64,000 nucleotides of DNA from positions 248,001-312,000 of the forward strand of contig NZ_JACXYU010000004.1 in assembly GCF_014779715.1 (NCBI RefSeq), written 5' to 3'. This stretch comes from Streptomyces chumphonensis (GTDB lineage: Bacteria; Actinomycetota; Actinomycetes; Streptomycetales; Streptomycetaceae). How positions within the stretch are numbered: position 1 is the stretch's first letter; every line of letters starts with the position of its first letter. The notes under the pieces are model-generated. The model saw only the letters and a list, made by a program, of their open reading frames with translations, was not told the origin of the DNA and did not search any database. The translations under genes and the position numbers were made by a program. Of this stretch, positions 41,835 through 50,862 are shown one piece after another.

Positions 41835-43174
41835 CGCCGCGACCCGCTCCGCCGCGACCGCTGACCGCCCACGTCCCCGGCTCCAAGAGCATCACCACCC
41901 GGGCCCTGCTTCTGGCCGCCGCCGCGAACGGCACCAGCACGCTCTGGGCCCCGCTGGTCAGCCACGACACCCTCGCCTTCGGGAAGGCCGTCGGCCGCCT
42001 CGGGGCTCGGGTCGAGAACAGCCCCAGCGACCAGTTCTGGGCCGTGACCGGCTCCGGTCGCGGCCCCACCGGCACGGCGGTGGTGTGGTGCGCGGACGCC
42101 GGCACCGCGGCCCGCTTCCTGCCCCCGTTCTGCGCGACGGGGGAGGGCGTCTTCACCTTCGACGGCTCCGAACAGCTGCGGGCCCGGCCGCTGAGTCCCC
42201 TGATGACGGCCATGACCGAGCTCGGCGCCGAACTGGAGACCCCGGTTCCGGGACGGCTCCCGCTGACCGTCCGCGCCGCCGGCCTGGAGGGCGGTGAACT
42301 TCGGGTGGACTCCTCCATGAGCAGCCAGTTCCTCAGCGGCCTGCTGATGGCGGCCCCGCTGATGCGGCATCCGGTCCGGGCCGACCTGCGCGCTTCGGTC
42401 AGCCGCCCCTACCTCGACATGACACTGGACCTCATGCGGCGCTTCGGCGCGGACGTCAAGGAGCCCGAGAGCGGCGTGATCGAGGTGCGGCCGGGCGGCT
42501 ACCGGGCCACCGCCCTCGTCATCGAGCCCGACGCCTCCACCGCCTCCTACCTCTTCGCGGCCGCCGCGGCGACGGAGCAGCGGATCACCGTGCCCGGTCT
42601 GTGCGGGCGCAGCATCCAGGGCGATCTGCGGTTCGTGGAGGCGCTGAGCACGATGGGTGCCCAGGTGGAGGTCGGCGACCGCGCCGTCACGGTGACGGGC
42701 ACCGGCAGGCTGCGCGGCGGCTTCGACCTGGAGATGGGCGACATCTCGGACACCTTCATGACGCTCGCCGCCATCGCCCCGCTCGCCGACGCGCCCCTGA
42801 CCCTCGGGGGTGTACGGCACGCGCGGTTCAAGGAGTCGGACCGCGTCGCCGCGGTGACGCGGAACCTGCGCGCCTGCGGGGTCCGGGTGGACGAGACGGA
42901 GGACTCGGTCACCGTCCATCCCGGCACCCCGCGCCCTGCCCGGATCGCCTGCCACCGCGATCACCGGATCGCCATGGCCTTCTCCGTCCTGGGCCTTGCC
43001 GCGCGGGTCCCGATGGTCCTCGACGACCCCTACTGCGTGACGAAGACCTTCCCCGGGTTCCACCAGGAGATGGCGCGGCTCTTCCCCGACTACACCGTCC
43101 CGGAGCGGGTTCCGTTCAGCGAGCCGCACGACGTAGGCGGCCACCGGGACACGAGGAAGGCGGGAGAACGATGA
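41831..43174 (+). CDS. aroA: EPSP synthase (3-phosphoshikimate 1-carboxyvinyltransferase)
   Basis: The 447-residue protein carries [19 protein letters not shown], the phosphoenolpyruvate loop [26 protein letters not shown] and [11 protein letters not shown]. The end, [18 protein letters not shown], is also standard. It makes EPSP from shikimate 3-phosphate. It overlaps both neighbours by ATGA, so transketolase, aroA and aroC are translated as one unit. A tail of about 20 residues after the enzyme ([13 protein letters not shown]) is not conserved. Loop residues after PGSKS (ITTRA) are those seen in Streptomyces enzymes. Confidence 0.94.
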   Translation: MTPRPAPPRPLTAHVPGSKSITTRALLLAAAANGTSTLWAPLVSHDTLAFGKAVGRLGARVENSPSDQFWAVTGSGRGPTGTAVVWCADAGTAARFLPPFCATGEGVFTFDGSEQLRARPLSPLMTAMTELGAELETPVPGRLPLTVRAAGLEGGELRVDSSMSSQFLSGLLMAAPLMRHPVRADLRASVSRPYLDMTLDLMRRFGADVKEPESGVIEVRPGGYRATALVIEPDASTASYLFAAAAATEQRITVPGLCGRSIQGDLRFVEALSTMGAQVEVGDRAVTVTGTGRLRGGFDLEMGDISDTFMTLAAIAPLADAPLTLGGVRHARFKESDRVAAVTRNLRACGVRVDETEDSVTVHPGTPRPARIACHRDHRIAMAFSVLGLAARVPMVLDDPYCVTKTFPGFHQEMARLFPDYTVPERVPFSEPHDVGGHRDTRKAGER

Positions 43175-44355
43175 CCAGGTTGCGCTGGCTGACCGCGGGG
43201 GAGTCCCACGGCCCCGCCCTCGTCGCGACGCTGGAGGGCCTGCCCGCCGGCGTACCGATCACGACGCGGATGGTGGTGGACGAGCTGGCGCGGCGGCGCC
43301 TGGGCCACGGGCGTGGCGCGCGCATGACGTTCGAGCGGGACGAGGTGACCTTCCTCGGCGGGGTACGCCACGGCCGCACGCTGGGCTCTCCGGTGGCGAT
43401 CACGGTGGGCAACACCGAATGGCCCAAGTGGGAGCAGGTCATGGCGTCCGACCCGGTCGACCCCGCCGTCCTGGCGAGCCTGGCCCGCAACGCCCCGCTG
43501 ACCCGCCCCCGCCCGGGCCACGCGGATCTGGCGGGTATGCAGAAGTACGGCTTCGACGAGGCGCGGCCCGTCCTTGAGCGGGCCAGCGCACGGGAGACGG
43601 CGGCGCGCGTGGCGCTCGGCGCGGTGGCACGTTCGTATCTGCGGGAGACGGTCGGCATCGAGATCCTCAGCCATGTCGTGGAGCTCGGCGCTGCCCGGGC
43701 CCCTCGCGGGGTGACGCCCGGGCCGGGCGACGTGGCGCGCCTCGACGCGGACCCGGTGCGCTGCCTGGACGCGGGCGCGTCGAGGGCGATGGTCGCGGAG
43801 ATCGACCGGGCACACAAGGACGGCGACACCCTGGGCGGTGTGGTCGAGGTCCTCGCCGACGGCGTGCCGGTCGGCCTCGGCTCGCATGTGCACTGGGACC
43901 GCAGGCTGGACGCCCGGCTCGCCGCGGCCCTGATGGGCATCCAGGCGATCAAGGGAGTGGAGCTGGGTGACGGCTTCGGCCTGGCGCGGGTGCCCGGCTC
44001 GCGGGCGCACGACGAGATCGTGCCCACGGCCGACGGCATCCGCCGTTCCTCCGGCCGCGCGGGCGGCACCGAGGGCGGGCTGACCACCGGTGAACCGCTG
44101 CGCGTGCGGGCCGCGATGAAGCCGATCGCGACCGTCCCGCGCGCGCTGGCCACCGTGGACGTCACCACCGGGGAGGCGACCACCGCGCACCACCAGCGCT
44201 CGGACGTCTGCGCCGTGCCGGCCGCCGGGATCGTGGCGGAGGCGATGGTGGCGCTGGTGCTCGCCGACGCGGTGGCGGAGAAGTTCGGCGGCGACAGCAC
44301 CGCTGAGACCCGTCGCAACGTCACCGGCTTCCTCGCCCACGTGGAGATCGCATGA
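43171..44355 (+). CDS. aroC: Chorismate synthase
   Basis: The 394-residue protein begins [20 protein letters not shown] and has the family motifs [49 protein letters not shown] and KPIATVP. It uses reduced FMN to turn EPSP into chorismate. Its start overlaps aroA and its stop overlaps the shikimate kinase remnant, both as ATGA. It completes precursor supply for the PhzE homologue. A housekeeping copy is expected elsewhere in the genome. Confidence 0.95.
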   Translation: MTRLRWLTAGESHGPALVATLEGLPAGVPITTRMVVDELARRRLGHGRGARMTFERDEVTFLGGVRHGRTLGSPVAITVGNTEWPKWEQVMASDPVDPAVLASLARNAPLTRPRPGHADLAGMQKYGFDEARPVLERASARETAARVALGAVARSYLRETVGIEILSHVVELGAARAPRGVTPGPGDVARLDADPVRCLDAGASRAMVAEIDRAHKDGDTLGGVVEVLADGVPVGLGSHVHWDRRLDARLAAALMGIQAIKGVELGDGFGLARVPGSRAHDEIVPTADGIRRSSGRAGGTEGGLTTGEPLRVRAAMKPIATVPRALATVDVTTGEATTAHHQRSDVCAVPAAGIVAEAMVALVLADAVAEKFGGDSTAETRRNVTGFLAHVEIA

Positions 44356-44475
44356 CCTCCCCCCTCACCGTGCTCATCGGACCGTCCGGCGTGGGCAGGA
44401 CCTCGGTCGCGAGTCTCCTCGCGGCGCGCACGGGTGCGACAGAGCGCGACACCGGGCCGGACGCCGAGACGGTCG
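44352..44475 (+). pseudogene. aroK: Truncated shikimate kinase with altered P-loop
   Basis: ATG 44352, coupled to aroC by ATGA, reads [39 protein letters not shown]. That is the start of a shikimate kinase (P-loop followed by the RDTD substrate motif). The Walker A Lys is replaced by Arg, and the second Asp of RDTD is lost. After about 40 residues the similarity ends; the frame then runs on antisense to the next gene. It is most likely a decayed aroK whose remaining exon kept its coupling. The cluster must rely on the genomic shikimate kinase. Confidence 0.75.
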
Positions 44476-44570
44476 AGGGCCGAGAGCCGGTGGGGGCCCT
44501 TCACCGTCCCGGACGGCCCGGGCCGGTCCGGACCCCTCGACGGCCCCGGACCGGACCGGCTCCGTGCCGC

Positions 44571-45476
44571 CTAGGCCGAAGGCGTTGCCGTCACACCGGC
44601 CGGCGGCGCCGCGCCCTCGACGGACTTCGTACGGAAGGCGGCCTCATGGCGTCGTGCCCACGCCCGGAACGTACCCGGCTTACGGCCGGTCGCCTCCCGC
44701 ACGCCGTCGTGCACACCGCACTTGGCCCCACGGGCCTGTCGGTCCGCGCTCTCCAGCAGCGCCCGGGCGAGTTCGGCGGGGTAGCGGGAGCGCCACGCCC
44801 GCAGGGCCTCCGCCTCCGTCAGTTCCTCGTGACGCACGGGACGGCCGAGCACCTCCGCCAGTTGCGCGACCTGCTCGCGGGCCGAGAGAGGGTCGGGGCC
44901 CGTCAGCGCGTACGTCCCTCCCCGGTACTCCCGGCCGGTCAGCGCGCGGGCCGCCGCCGCGGCCACGTCCCCCGGATCGACACAGGAGTTCCGGGAGCCG
45001 CCGTGCAACGTGCGCACGACGCCGCCGTCGCGCACGGTCTCCGCCCAGCTCAGGCAGTTGGACATGAACGCGCGGGGGCGCAGCAGCGTCCAGGACATCC
45101 CGGAGGCCCGTACCCGTTCCTCGCACGCGCGCTGCCAGCGCGTGATCGCGTCCTGCGCCCGCGGGTCGGTCACCGCGAGGGCCGAGAGCTTCACGACGTG
45201 CCGGACCCCGGCGCGGCGTGCGGCGGTGAGGAGGTGCGCGTCATGAACGTCACGTAGCGGGTCGAACGTGACCACCAGGAGCGCGTCCGCCCCGGTCAGG
45301 GCTCGTCTCAGCGAGGCCGGGTCGCCCAGGTCCGCCCCGACGGCCAGGCCGGGCACCCCCAGGTGGGACGCCCGCTCGGGTGAGCGGGTCAGGCAGCGCA
45401 GCCGGTGGCGCGGGGCCAGGAGGCGGGCCACGTGGCCCCCCACCGTCCCCGTCGCGCCGGTCAGTGCGATGAGCAC
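44571..45476 (-). CDS. NmrA/SDR-a5-like NAD(P)-binding protein
   Basis: GTG 45476 gives 301 residues. The start, MLIALTGATGTVGGHVARLL, is the nucleotide-binding motif of atypical SDRs of the NmrA/SDR_a5 group, followed by LVVTFDPLRDVHDAHLL, HVVKLSALAV and WTLLRPRAFMSN. It may act as an NAD(P)H-dependent reductase or a redox sensor. It is convergent with the aroC-aroK unit and divergent from the MFS gene. A link to the cluster product is possible but not shown. Confidence 0.85.
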   Translation of the reverse strand: MLIALTGATGTVGGHVARLLAPRHRLRCLTRSPERASHLGVPGLAVGADLGDPASLRRALTGADALLVVTFDPLRDVHDAHLLTAARRAGVRHVVKLSALAVTDPRAQDAITRWQRACEERVRASGMSWTLLRPRAFMSNCLSWAETVRDGGVVRTLHGGSRNSCVDPGDVAAAAARALTGREYRGGTYALTGPDPLSAREQVAQLAEVLGRPVRHEELTEAEALRAWRSRYPAELARALLESADRQARGAKCGVHDGVREATGRKPGTFRAWARRHEAAFRTKSVEGAAPPAGVTATPSA

Positions 45477-45605
45477 GGCCTGTCCCCCGTCCCCCGATCA
45501 AGATCCCCCGCGCGCGTGGCGCATCACCGCCACGCCGTGTCCCGGAGTGCTCGGTCACTTCGGAAACATCATCATGCCCCCTATCTTCTCGATGGAGGAA
45601 GTACG

Positions 45606-47126
45606 TTGACTGCGCGCAGCTCAACACCTCGCCGGACGTGGTTCGGCTTCGCTCTCGTCCTGAGCCTGGTCGGGCTCGTGGCCATGGACAACTCGGTGCT
45701 CTACCTCGCGATGCCGAGTCTGACCGAGGCCATCGCCCCGACCGCCGGTCAGGCGCTGTGGATCGTGGACATCTACGGCTTCGTGGTGGCCTCGCTGCTG
45801 ATCGCGTTCGGCAACCTCGGCGACCGTCACGGTCGGCTGAGGTTCCTGCTCGGCGGCGCGAGCCTGTTCGGCCTCGGCTCGGCCGGTGCCGCCTTCACCG
45901 GCACTCCTGAACTCCTCATCGCTTCCCGGGCGTTGATGGGAATTGGCGGCGCGACGCTGCTGCCGTCCGGCCTGGCGATCGTCAGCAGCCTCTTCCCCGA
46001 CGTCAGGCAGCGCGCCCGCGCGATCGGGATCTTCGCGGCCACCTTCGCGGCGGGCTTCGCGGTGGGACCGGTCGTCGGCGGCCTGCTCCTCAACCACTTC
46101 TGGTGGGGCTCGGTCTTTCTGATCAACCTGCCCGTCGTGGCGGTCTTCCTGACCTTCGCCCCGAAGCTCCTCAAGGAGGTCCGCGAGGCCCGGCCCGGCC
46201 GGGTGGACCCGCTGAGCGTGGCGCAGTCGGCGCTCGGCATCCTGCTCGTCGTCTACGCGGTCAAGACCGCCGCCGCGGAGGGCCTCTCCGTCGGGCAGCT
46301 CGCCGTCGGCGCGGTCGGCGTCGCCATCCTGGTCTGGTTCGTGCGTCGGCAGCTCACGCTCGACGAGCCGCTGCTCGATCTCAAGCTCTTCCGTGACCGG
46401 GTCTTCACCGTCGCCGTTCTGACGGGTCTCCTCTCCCTCGTGGCCTGGGCCGCGGCCGGCTACCTCAGCGGTGTGTACCTGCAGTCGGTGCTCGGGTTCA
46501 GCGTGCTCACGGCGGCGTTCCTGGCGCTGCCCGGGGCGGCCGTGCTCACCACGGCCTGCGTCGGCACCGCCGGTGTGGTCGAGCGGCTCGGCAAGCGGAC
46601 CGCGCTGATCGCCTCGCACTTCTTCATGGGCACCGGCCTGGTGCTCCTCCTCTTCGCCGGGACGGAGACCGGCGCGGTCTTCTACATCGCCTCCACCGTC
46701 ATCGCGGGCGTCGGCTACGGGCTCTCCTTCAGCCTGGTCGCGGAGACCGCTGTCGCCGCTGTGCCCGCGGAGCGGGCCGGTTCGGCCGGTGCCATCGCGG
46801 AGACGAGCAACGAGCTGGGCAACGCGCTCGGTGTCTCCCTGCTCGGCTCGCTCGCGGCGTTCCTCTTCCGCCTCCTCGGCCCGGGCACCGACGGCACGCT
46901 CGACACGACCCTGAGCACCCCGGGGCTCTCCGCCGACGACGCGGAGCAGGCCAAGGAGGCCTTCGTCACCGGGCTGCACGCGGCGATCGGCGTCGCCGCC
47001 GCCCTCACGTTCGCGCTCGGCCTCCTCGCGCTGCGCTGGCTGCCGCGGGAGAAGCCGGACGCGGCCGCGGAGCCGGACGCGGCCGTCGAGGAACTCCCGC
47101 GCAGGGAGGAGCAGCCCGTGTCCTGA
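45606..47126 (+). CDS. DHA2-type MFS multidrug exporter
   Basis: The protein has 506 residues from TTG 45606 behind GGAGGAAGTACG. It has 14 membrane helices with DHA2 signatures: MDNSVLYLAMPSLTEAI in helix 1, GNLGDRHGRLRFLLGG (motif A), and GFAVGPVVGGLLLNHFWWGS (motif C). Near the end is VPAERAGSAGAIAETSNELG. It would export a toxic compound by proton antiport and may serve product export or self-resistance for the cluster. It is a close paralogue of the exporter at 48220. Confidence 0.92.
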   Translation: MTARSSTPRRTWFGFALVLSLVGLVAMDNSVLYLAMPSLTEAIAPTAGQALWIVDIYGFVVASLLIAFGNLGDRHGRLRFLLGGASLFGLGSAGAAFTGTPELLIASRALMGIGGATLLPSGLAIVSSLFPDVRQRARAIGIFAATFAAGFAVGPVVGGLLLNHFWWGSVFLINLPVVAVFLTFAPKLLKEVREARPGRVDPLSVAQSALGILLVVYAVKTAAAEGLSVGQLAVGAVGVAILVWFVRRQLTLDEPLLDLKLFRDRVFTVAVLTGLLSLVAWAAAGYLSGVYLQSVLGFSVLTAAFLALPGAAVLTTACVGTAGVVERLGKRTALIASHFFMGTGLVLLLFAGTETGAVFYIASTVIAGVGYGLSFSLVAETAVAAVPAERAGSAGAIAETSNELGNALGVSLLGSLAAFLFRLLGPGTDGTLDTTLSTPGLSADDAEQAKEAFVTGLHAAIGVAAALTFALGLLALRWLPREKPDAAAEPDAAVEELPRREEQPVS

Positions 47127-47152
47127 CCCCCGGCGCACACCCGGCACGCCAC

Positions 47153-47192
47153 CTCCCGTACGACGCTCACCCCTCCGGGCGTCGTACGGGAG
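47153..47192. terminator. Bidirectional terminator between MFS and regulator genes
   Basis: CTCCCGTACGACGC and GCGTCGTACGGGAG pair perfectly (14 bp) around a 12-base loop. Confidence 0.87.
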
Positions 47193-47243
47193 CGGCCGTC
47201 CGTCGGCCCGCCGTTCACGTCCGGGCGGCCCGGTCCGTCCGGT

Positions 47244-48116
47244 TCAGCGGTGTTCGCTCAGTTCCGGTTGGTCGTCCCGGCCGCTCTGCTGGGTCAGGAC
47301 CCGCACCGCGTCGGACGAGGTGGAGTCGTTCGCCGTGTAGATCTCGACCCGGTGGTCGGGGCTGTCGGGCTGGAGCCACACCTGGTAGTCCACGTTCACC
47401 GCACCGACGGTGGGGTGCTGTAGGTGCATGGCCCCGACGGTGCAGTCGGCGACGTCGCCGGTGGCCCACATGGTCGCGAAGTCGTGGCTGTGCATGCTGA
47501 GTTCCCCGATCAGGCCCGCGAGTCGGGCGTCCGTCGGATACCGGCCCGCGGTGAGCCGCAGGTAGGCGACGTGGACGCGGGCCAGCTCGTGCCAGTTGCG
47601 GTACATCTCGCGGGTGTGCGGGTCGAGGAAGAACATCCGGGGGATCGACGGGCGCTGCTCCGGGTCCCGCGGCGCCTCGTAGGGCGTGTGCTCGGCGAAG
47701 AGCGCGTGCCCGGTGCGGTTCCACGCCAGCACGTCTCCACGCCGGCCGAGGACGATCGCGGGAGTGGCCTCGCCGAGCGACTCCAGGAGTGCGAGGACGC
47801 GCCGGTGCGGCTCCTCGGCGGGGGGTTCGCTCAGGCCGGGCTTCGCGGACTGCCGGGCGAGGTTGTGCAGGTGGACGGTCTCCACCTGGTCGAGCTTGAG
47901 TACCCGGGCCAGCGCGTCGAGCACCTGCTCGGACGCCGTCTCCGCCTGGCCCTGCTCCAGGCGCGTGTAGTAGCCCGCGCTCACCCCGGCGAGCTGAGCG
48001 AGCTCCTCGCGCCGGAGACCGGGGACCCGTCGGGAGGTGCCGTAGGTGCGCAGGCCGATCTCGGCCGGAGTGACCCGATCACGGCGGCTCTTCAGAAACG
48101 TTCCGAGGCTCTCCAT
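47244..48116 (-). CDS. XRE-family regulator with MmyB-like ligand domain
   Basis: I start at ATG 48116 (MESLGTFLKSRRDRVTP), giving 290 residues; the longer frame overlaps the facing promoter. An XRE helix-turn-helix lies at residues 30-90 (VPGLRREELAQLAG, VSAGYYTRLEQG). A MmyB-like domain follows (RRGDVLAWNRTGHALF, FLDPHTREMYRNW, FATMWATGDVADC, VDYQVWLQPDSPDHRV), which in this family binds small hydrophobic ligands. It is divergent from an MFS gene, with an operator palindrome between, so it is probably the local repressor of that exporter. Confidence 0.9.
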   Translation of the reverse strand: MESLGTFLKSRRDRVTPAEIGLRTYGTSRRVPGLRREELAQLAGVSAGYYTRLEQGQAETASEQVLDALARVLKLDQVETVHLHNLARQSAKPGLSEPPAEEPHRRVLALLESLGEATPAIVLGRRGDVLAWNRTGHALFAEHTPYEAPRDPEQRPSIPRMFFLDPHTREMYRNWHELARVHVAYLRLTAGRYPTDARLAGLIGELSMHSHDFATMWATGDVADCTVGAMHLQHPTVGAVNVDYQVWLQPDSPDHRVEIYTANDSTSSDAVRVLTQQSGRDDQPELSEHR

Positions 48117-48145
48117 ACGTTCGAGACTAGGACGCCGGGCGGGTC

Positions 48146-48176
48146 CGTGGGTGCACCTGTCGGGTGTACCCACGGC
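48146..48176. promoter_or_regulatory. Operator palindrome between the XRE regulator and the MFS gene
   Basis: CCGTGGGTGCACC and GGTGTACCCACGG are inverted over 13 bp with one mismatch and a 5-base centre. The site lies midway in the 103-base divergent gap. Confidence 0.82.
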
Positions 48177-48219
48177 ACGGGGATGGTTGTCGCGCGCGCG
48201 GTGCCGGACCGTCGAGGGC

Positions 48220-49743
48220 ATGACTCAACAGCATGCGCACACCTCCCCCGGCCTGCGGGCCTGGCTCGGGCTCGCGGTCATCCTCGGCCCGGTCCTGCTG
48301 GTCTCGATGGACGGTTCGATCCTGTTCCTGGCGATGCCGAGCATCACCGAGGCCATCTCGCCCACCGCCGACCAGGCGTTGTGGATGCTGGACATCTACG
48401 GCTTCGCCGTGGGGTCCCTGTTGGTCGCCTTCGGCAGCATCGGTGACCGCTACGGCCGTCTGAAGCTCCTGATGACCGGCGCGACCGTGTTCGGCCTCGG
48501 GTCCGTCGGTGCGGCGTTCGCGCCGAACCCGGAGCTGCTCATCGCCTGCCGGGCCCTCATGGGCGTGGCCGGCGCGACCCTGCTGCCCTCGGCACTCGCG
48601 GTGCTGAGCGAACTGTTCCCCGACGCGAAGCAGCGCGCCCGTGCCATCGGGATCTTCGCCGCCGCGTTCGCCGCGGGCTTCGCCATCGGGCCGGTCGTCG
48701 GCGGGCTGCTGCTCACCCGCTTCTGGTGGGGCTCGGTGTTCCTGGTCAACCTGCCCGTCATCGTGGTGTTCCTGGCCTTCGCCCCGGTCCTGCTGCGCGA
48801 GGTCCGGTCGACCCGGCCCGGCCACGTCGACCTGGCCAGCGTCGTGGCCTCCGCCGGGGGTCTGCTGCTCACGATCTACGGTCTCAAGCACCTGGCCGCG
48901 GACGGCCTCTCGCTCCTGCCGGTCCTGACGGGCGCCCTCGGCCTCGCTGTTCTGACGTTCTTCGCCCTCCGCCAGCGGCACCTTGAGCACCCGCTGATCG
49001 ACTTCTCCCTGTTCCGCGACCGCACCTTCACGATCGCGATCATCACGGGTCTGCTGCCGCTGGCGGCGTGGTCGGCGACGGCGTTCCTGTCCGGCATCTA
49101 CCTTCAGTCCGTCCTGGGCCTGGACGTCCTGCACGCGGCGCTGCTCGCGCTCCCCGGGGCGGCGGTCCTCACCGTCACCTGCATCGTGACGCCCGCCTTC
49201 GTCGACCGCATCGGCAAGAAGGCCGCGCTCATCATCTGCCACTTCACCATCGCCGGCGGCCTGCTGCTGCTCCTGCCGGTCACCGTCACCAGCGGCGTCG
49301 GCTGGTACATCGCCGCGACCGTGATCGCCGGAGTCGGGTACGGCATCTCCTTCAGCGTCGTCGCCGACACCGCGGTCGGCGCGGTCCCCGCGGAGCGTGC
49401 CGGGTCGGCGGGCGCGATCGCGGAGACCAGCAACGAGATCGGCAACGCGCTCGGCATCGCGATCCTCGGCTCGCTCGCCGCACTGATCTTCCGCCTCCAG
49501 GGCCCGGACCTCGCCCCCACCCTGGACGAGACGCTGGAGCTGCCGAACCTCCTGCCCGCAGCGCTCACGGACGCGCAGGGCGCCTTCGTCACCGGCCTGC
49601 ACGCCGCCGTCCTGGTGGCCAGCCTGCTGCACGTCGCGCTCGGTGCCGCCGCGCTGCGCTGGCTCTCCAAGGCGACGGCCGGCGAACCGGCCCCGACCGA
49701 CACCGAGGAGCCCGCCCAGAAGCAACTGGCGGGCAGGCCCTGA
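48220..49743 (+). CDS. DHA2-type MFS multidrug exporter, paralogue of the 45606 gene
   Basis: The 507-residue protein has 14 helices, MDGSILFLAMPSITEAI, GSIGDRYGRLKLLMTG, and GFAIGPVVGGLLLTRFWWGS. The late motif VPAERAGSAGAIAETSNEIG is shared almost exactly with the other exporter. It would be induced when its ligand releases the XRE repressor. The two transporters are similar over their whole length, so they come from an old duplication or parallel acquisition. No clear ribosome binding site: GTCGAGGGC lies close ahead of the ATG. Confidence 0.92.
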   Translation: MTQQHAHTSPGLRAWLGLAVILGPVLLVSMDGSILFLAMPSITEAISPTADQALWMLDIYGFAVGSLLVAFGSIGDRYGRLKLLMTGATVFGLGSVGAAFAPNPELLIACRALMGVAGATLLPSALAVLSELFPDAKQRARAIGIFAAAFAAGFAIGPVVGGLLLTRFWWGSVFLVNLPVIVVFLAFAPVLLREVRSTRPGHVDLASVVASAGGLLLTIYGLKHLAADGLSLLPVLTGALGLAVLTFFALRQRHLEHPLIDFSLFRDRTFTIAIITGLLPLAAWSATAFLSGIYLQSVLGLDVLHAALLALPGAAVLTVTCIVTPAFVDRIGKKAALIICHFTIAGGLLLLLPVTVTSGVGWYIAATVIAGVGYGISFSVVADTAVGAVPAERAGSAGAIAETSNEIGNALGIAILGSLAALIFRLQGPDLAPTLDETLELPNLLPAALTDAQGAFVTGLHAAVLVASLLHVALGAAALRWLSKATAGEPAPTDTEEPAQKQLAGRP

Positions 49744-49896
49744 CCGCCCCCGCACAGACCCGCCCCGGCCCGTCCCACCCGCCTCGCTCGCCAGAAGCCG
49801 CGGGCGGGGCGGGCCGCGGGCGTCTCCGCGCCGGGCGGGGCCTCCCGGGGCGTGGTCGAAGGAGGGTCGGCCATGGCGTAAGGTGGTGTTCACCGA

Positions 49897-49970
49897 CGCG
49901 GGGTGGAGCAGCTCGGTAGCTCGCTGGGCTCATAACCCAGAGGTCGCAGGTTCAAATCCTGTCCCCGCTA
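49897..49970 (+). tRNA. Initiator tRNA-fMet(CAU)
   Basis: The cloverleaf has acceptor CGCGGGG against CCCCGCT, leaving position 1-72 (C-T) unpaired. The anticodon stem has three G-C pairs (CTGGG/CCCAG) around CTCATAA. Both are hallmarks of the initiator. A -10-like TAAGGT lies 13 bases upstream. CCA is not encoded (the 3' end is CTACT). Confidence 0.95.
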
Positions 49971-49980
49971 CTGGCCGAAG

Positions 49981-50010
49981 TGGCCCGGCGCATCAGCGCC
50001 GGGCCATTTT
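49981..50010 (+). terminator. Terminator of tRNA-fMet
   Basis: TGGCCCGGCGC-ATCA-GCGCCGGGCCA followed by TTTT: an 11-bp stem with a T-run. Confidence 0.93.
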
Positions 50011-50131
50011 GCTGTTCCGACGCCTTCCAGGAGAGGCGGGGGCGGCGGGGGCGTGCTGCGGGTTCGAGTGGGGCTCGGGCGGGGGGTGGCAGCGTGAGGG
50101 GCGTTACCCCGAAGGCGAGCGAGGAGCCGTC

Positions 50132-50800
50132 GTGCCGGATGTGGACGTCAGGGATGTGCCGAGTGGTGTGACGGGTCGGCGCGTGCGCGGGGGTGCCGGG
50201 TCGCCGCTCGGGTTGCGGCGCATGCTGGCGGAGGACCTGCGGACCGTCGTGGAGCGGGATCCCGCGATCCGGAGCCGGCGGGAGGCGCTGCTGCATCCGG
50301 CGCTGCCGGCGTTGTGGTCCCACCGTGTCGCGCACCGGCTGCACCGGCGGGGTTGGCGGATCGCCGCGCGGCTGGTGAGCCTGCCGGCCCGCTTCGCCAC
50401 CGGGGTCGAGGTGCATCCGGGCGCGGCGCTGGGGCGGCGGGTGTTCGTCGACCACGGTACGGGCGTGGTCATCGGGGAGACGGCCGTGGTCGGTGACGAC
50501 GTGACGATCTACCACCAGGTGACGCTCGGCGCCCGGGGCTGGTGGGAGGACAACCTGCGGGCGCCGGGGGAGCGCCGTCATCCGGTGATCGGGGACGGGG
50601 TCGTCCTCGGCACGAACGCCTCCGTCCTGGGCCCGGTGACCGTGGGGGACGGCGCGCTGGTCGGCGCGCACTCCATGGTGCTGAGGGACGTGCCGCCCGG
50701 GGCGACGACGCAGGCCCCCGGCGCCGCCCTGGCCGACCGGGACGTGCCCCGGCACCGACTCGAACTGCTCCGTCAGACCGCAACGATGGGCTCGTGGTGA
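50132..50800 (+). CDS. cysE: Serine O-acetyltransferase
   Basis: GTG 50132 follows GCGAGGAGCCGTC and gives 222 residues. The N-terminal helix domain (MLAEDLRTVVERDPAIRSR) and the left-handed beta-helix repeats (GVEVHPGAALGRRVFVDHG, then VVIGETAVVGDDVTIYHQVT) are those of EpsC/CysE. His in FVDHG is the catalytic residue. It makes O-acetylserine. It heads a group with a cysteine-synthase homologue 62 bases downstream, followed by two ATP-grasp ligases and an exporter, so it may feed a special pathway rather than ordinary cysteine synthesis. Confidence 0.9.
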   Translation: MPDVDVRDVPSGVTGRRVRGGAGSPLGLRRMLAEDLRTVVERDPAIRSRREALLHPALPALWSHRVAHRLHRRGWRIAARLVSLPARFATGVEVHPGAALGRRVFVDHGTGVVIGETAVVGDDVTIYHQVTLGARGWWEDNLRAPGERRHPVIGDGVVLGTNASVLGPVTVGDGALVGAHSMVLRDVPPGATTQAPGAALADRDVPRHRLELLRQTATMGSW

Positions 50801-50862
50801 CCCCGGTGGGTCCGCGCACGGCGCCGCATTCGTCCAGACCCCACCAGCAACGGAGACCGCCT

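Noticed and set aside
24560-44475. The biosynthetic cluster as a genomic island integrated at tRNA-Thr
   Set aside because: I looked for a second copy of the tRNA 3' end and for an integrase near the cluster and found neither within the window.
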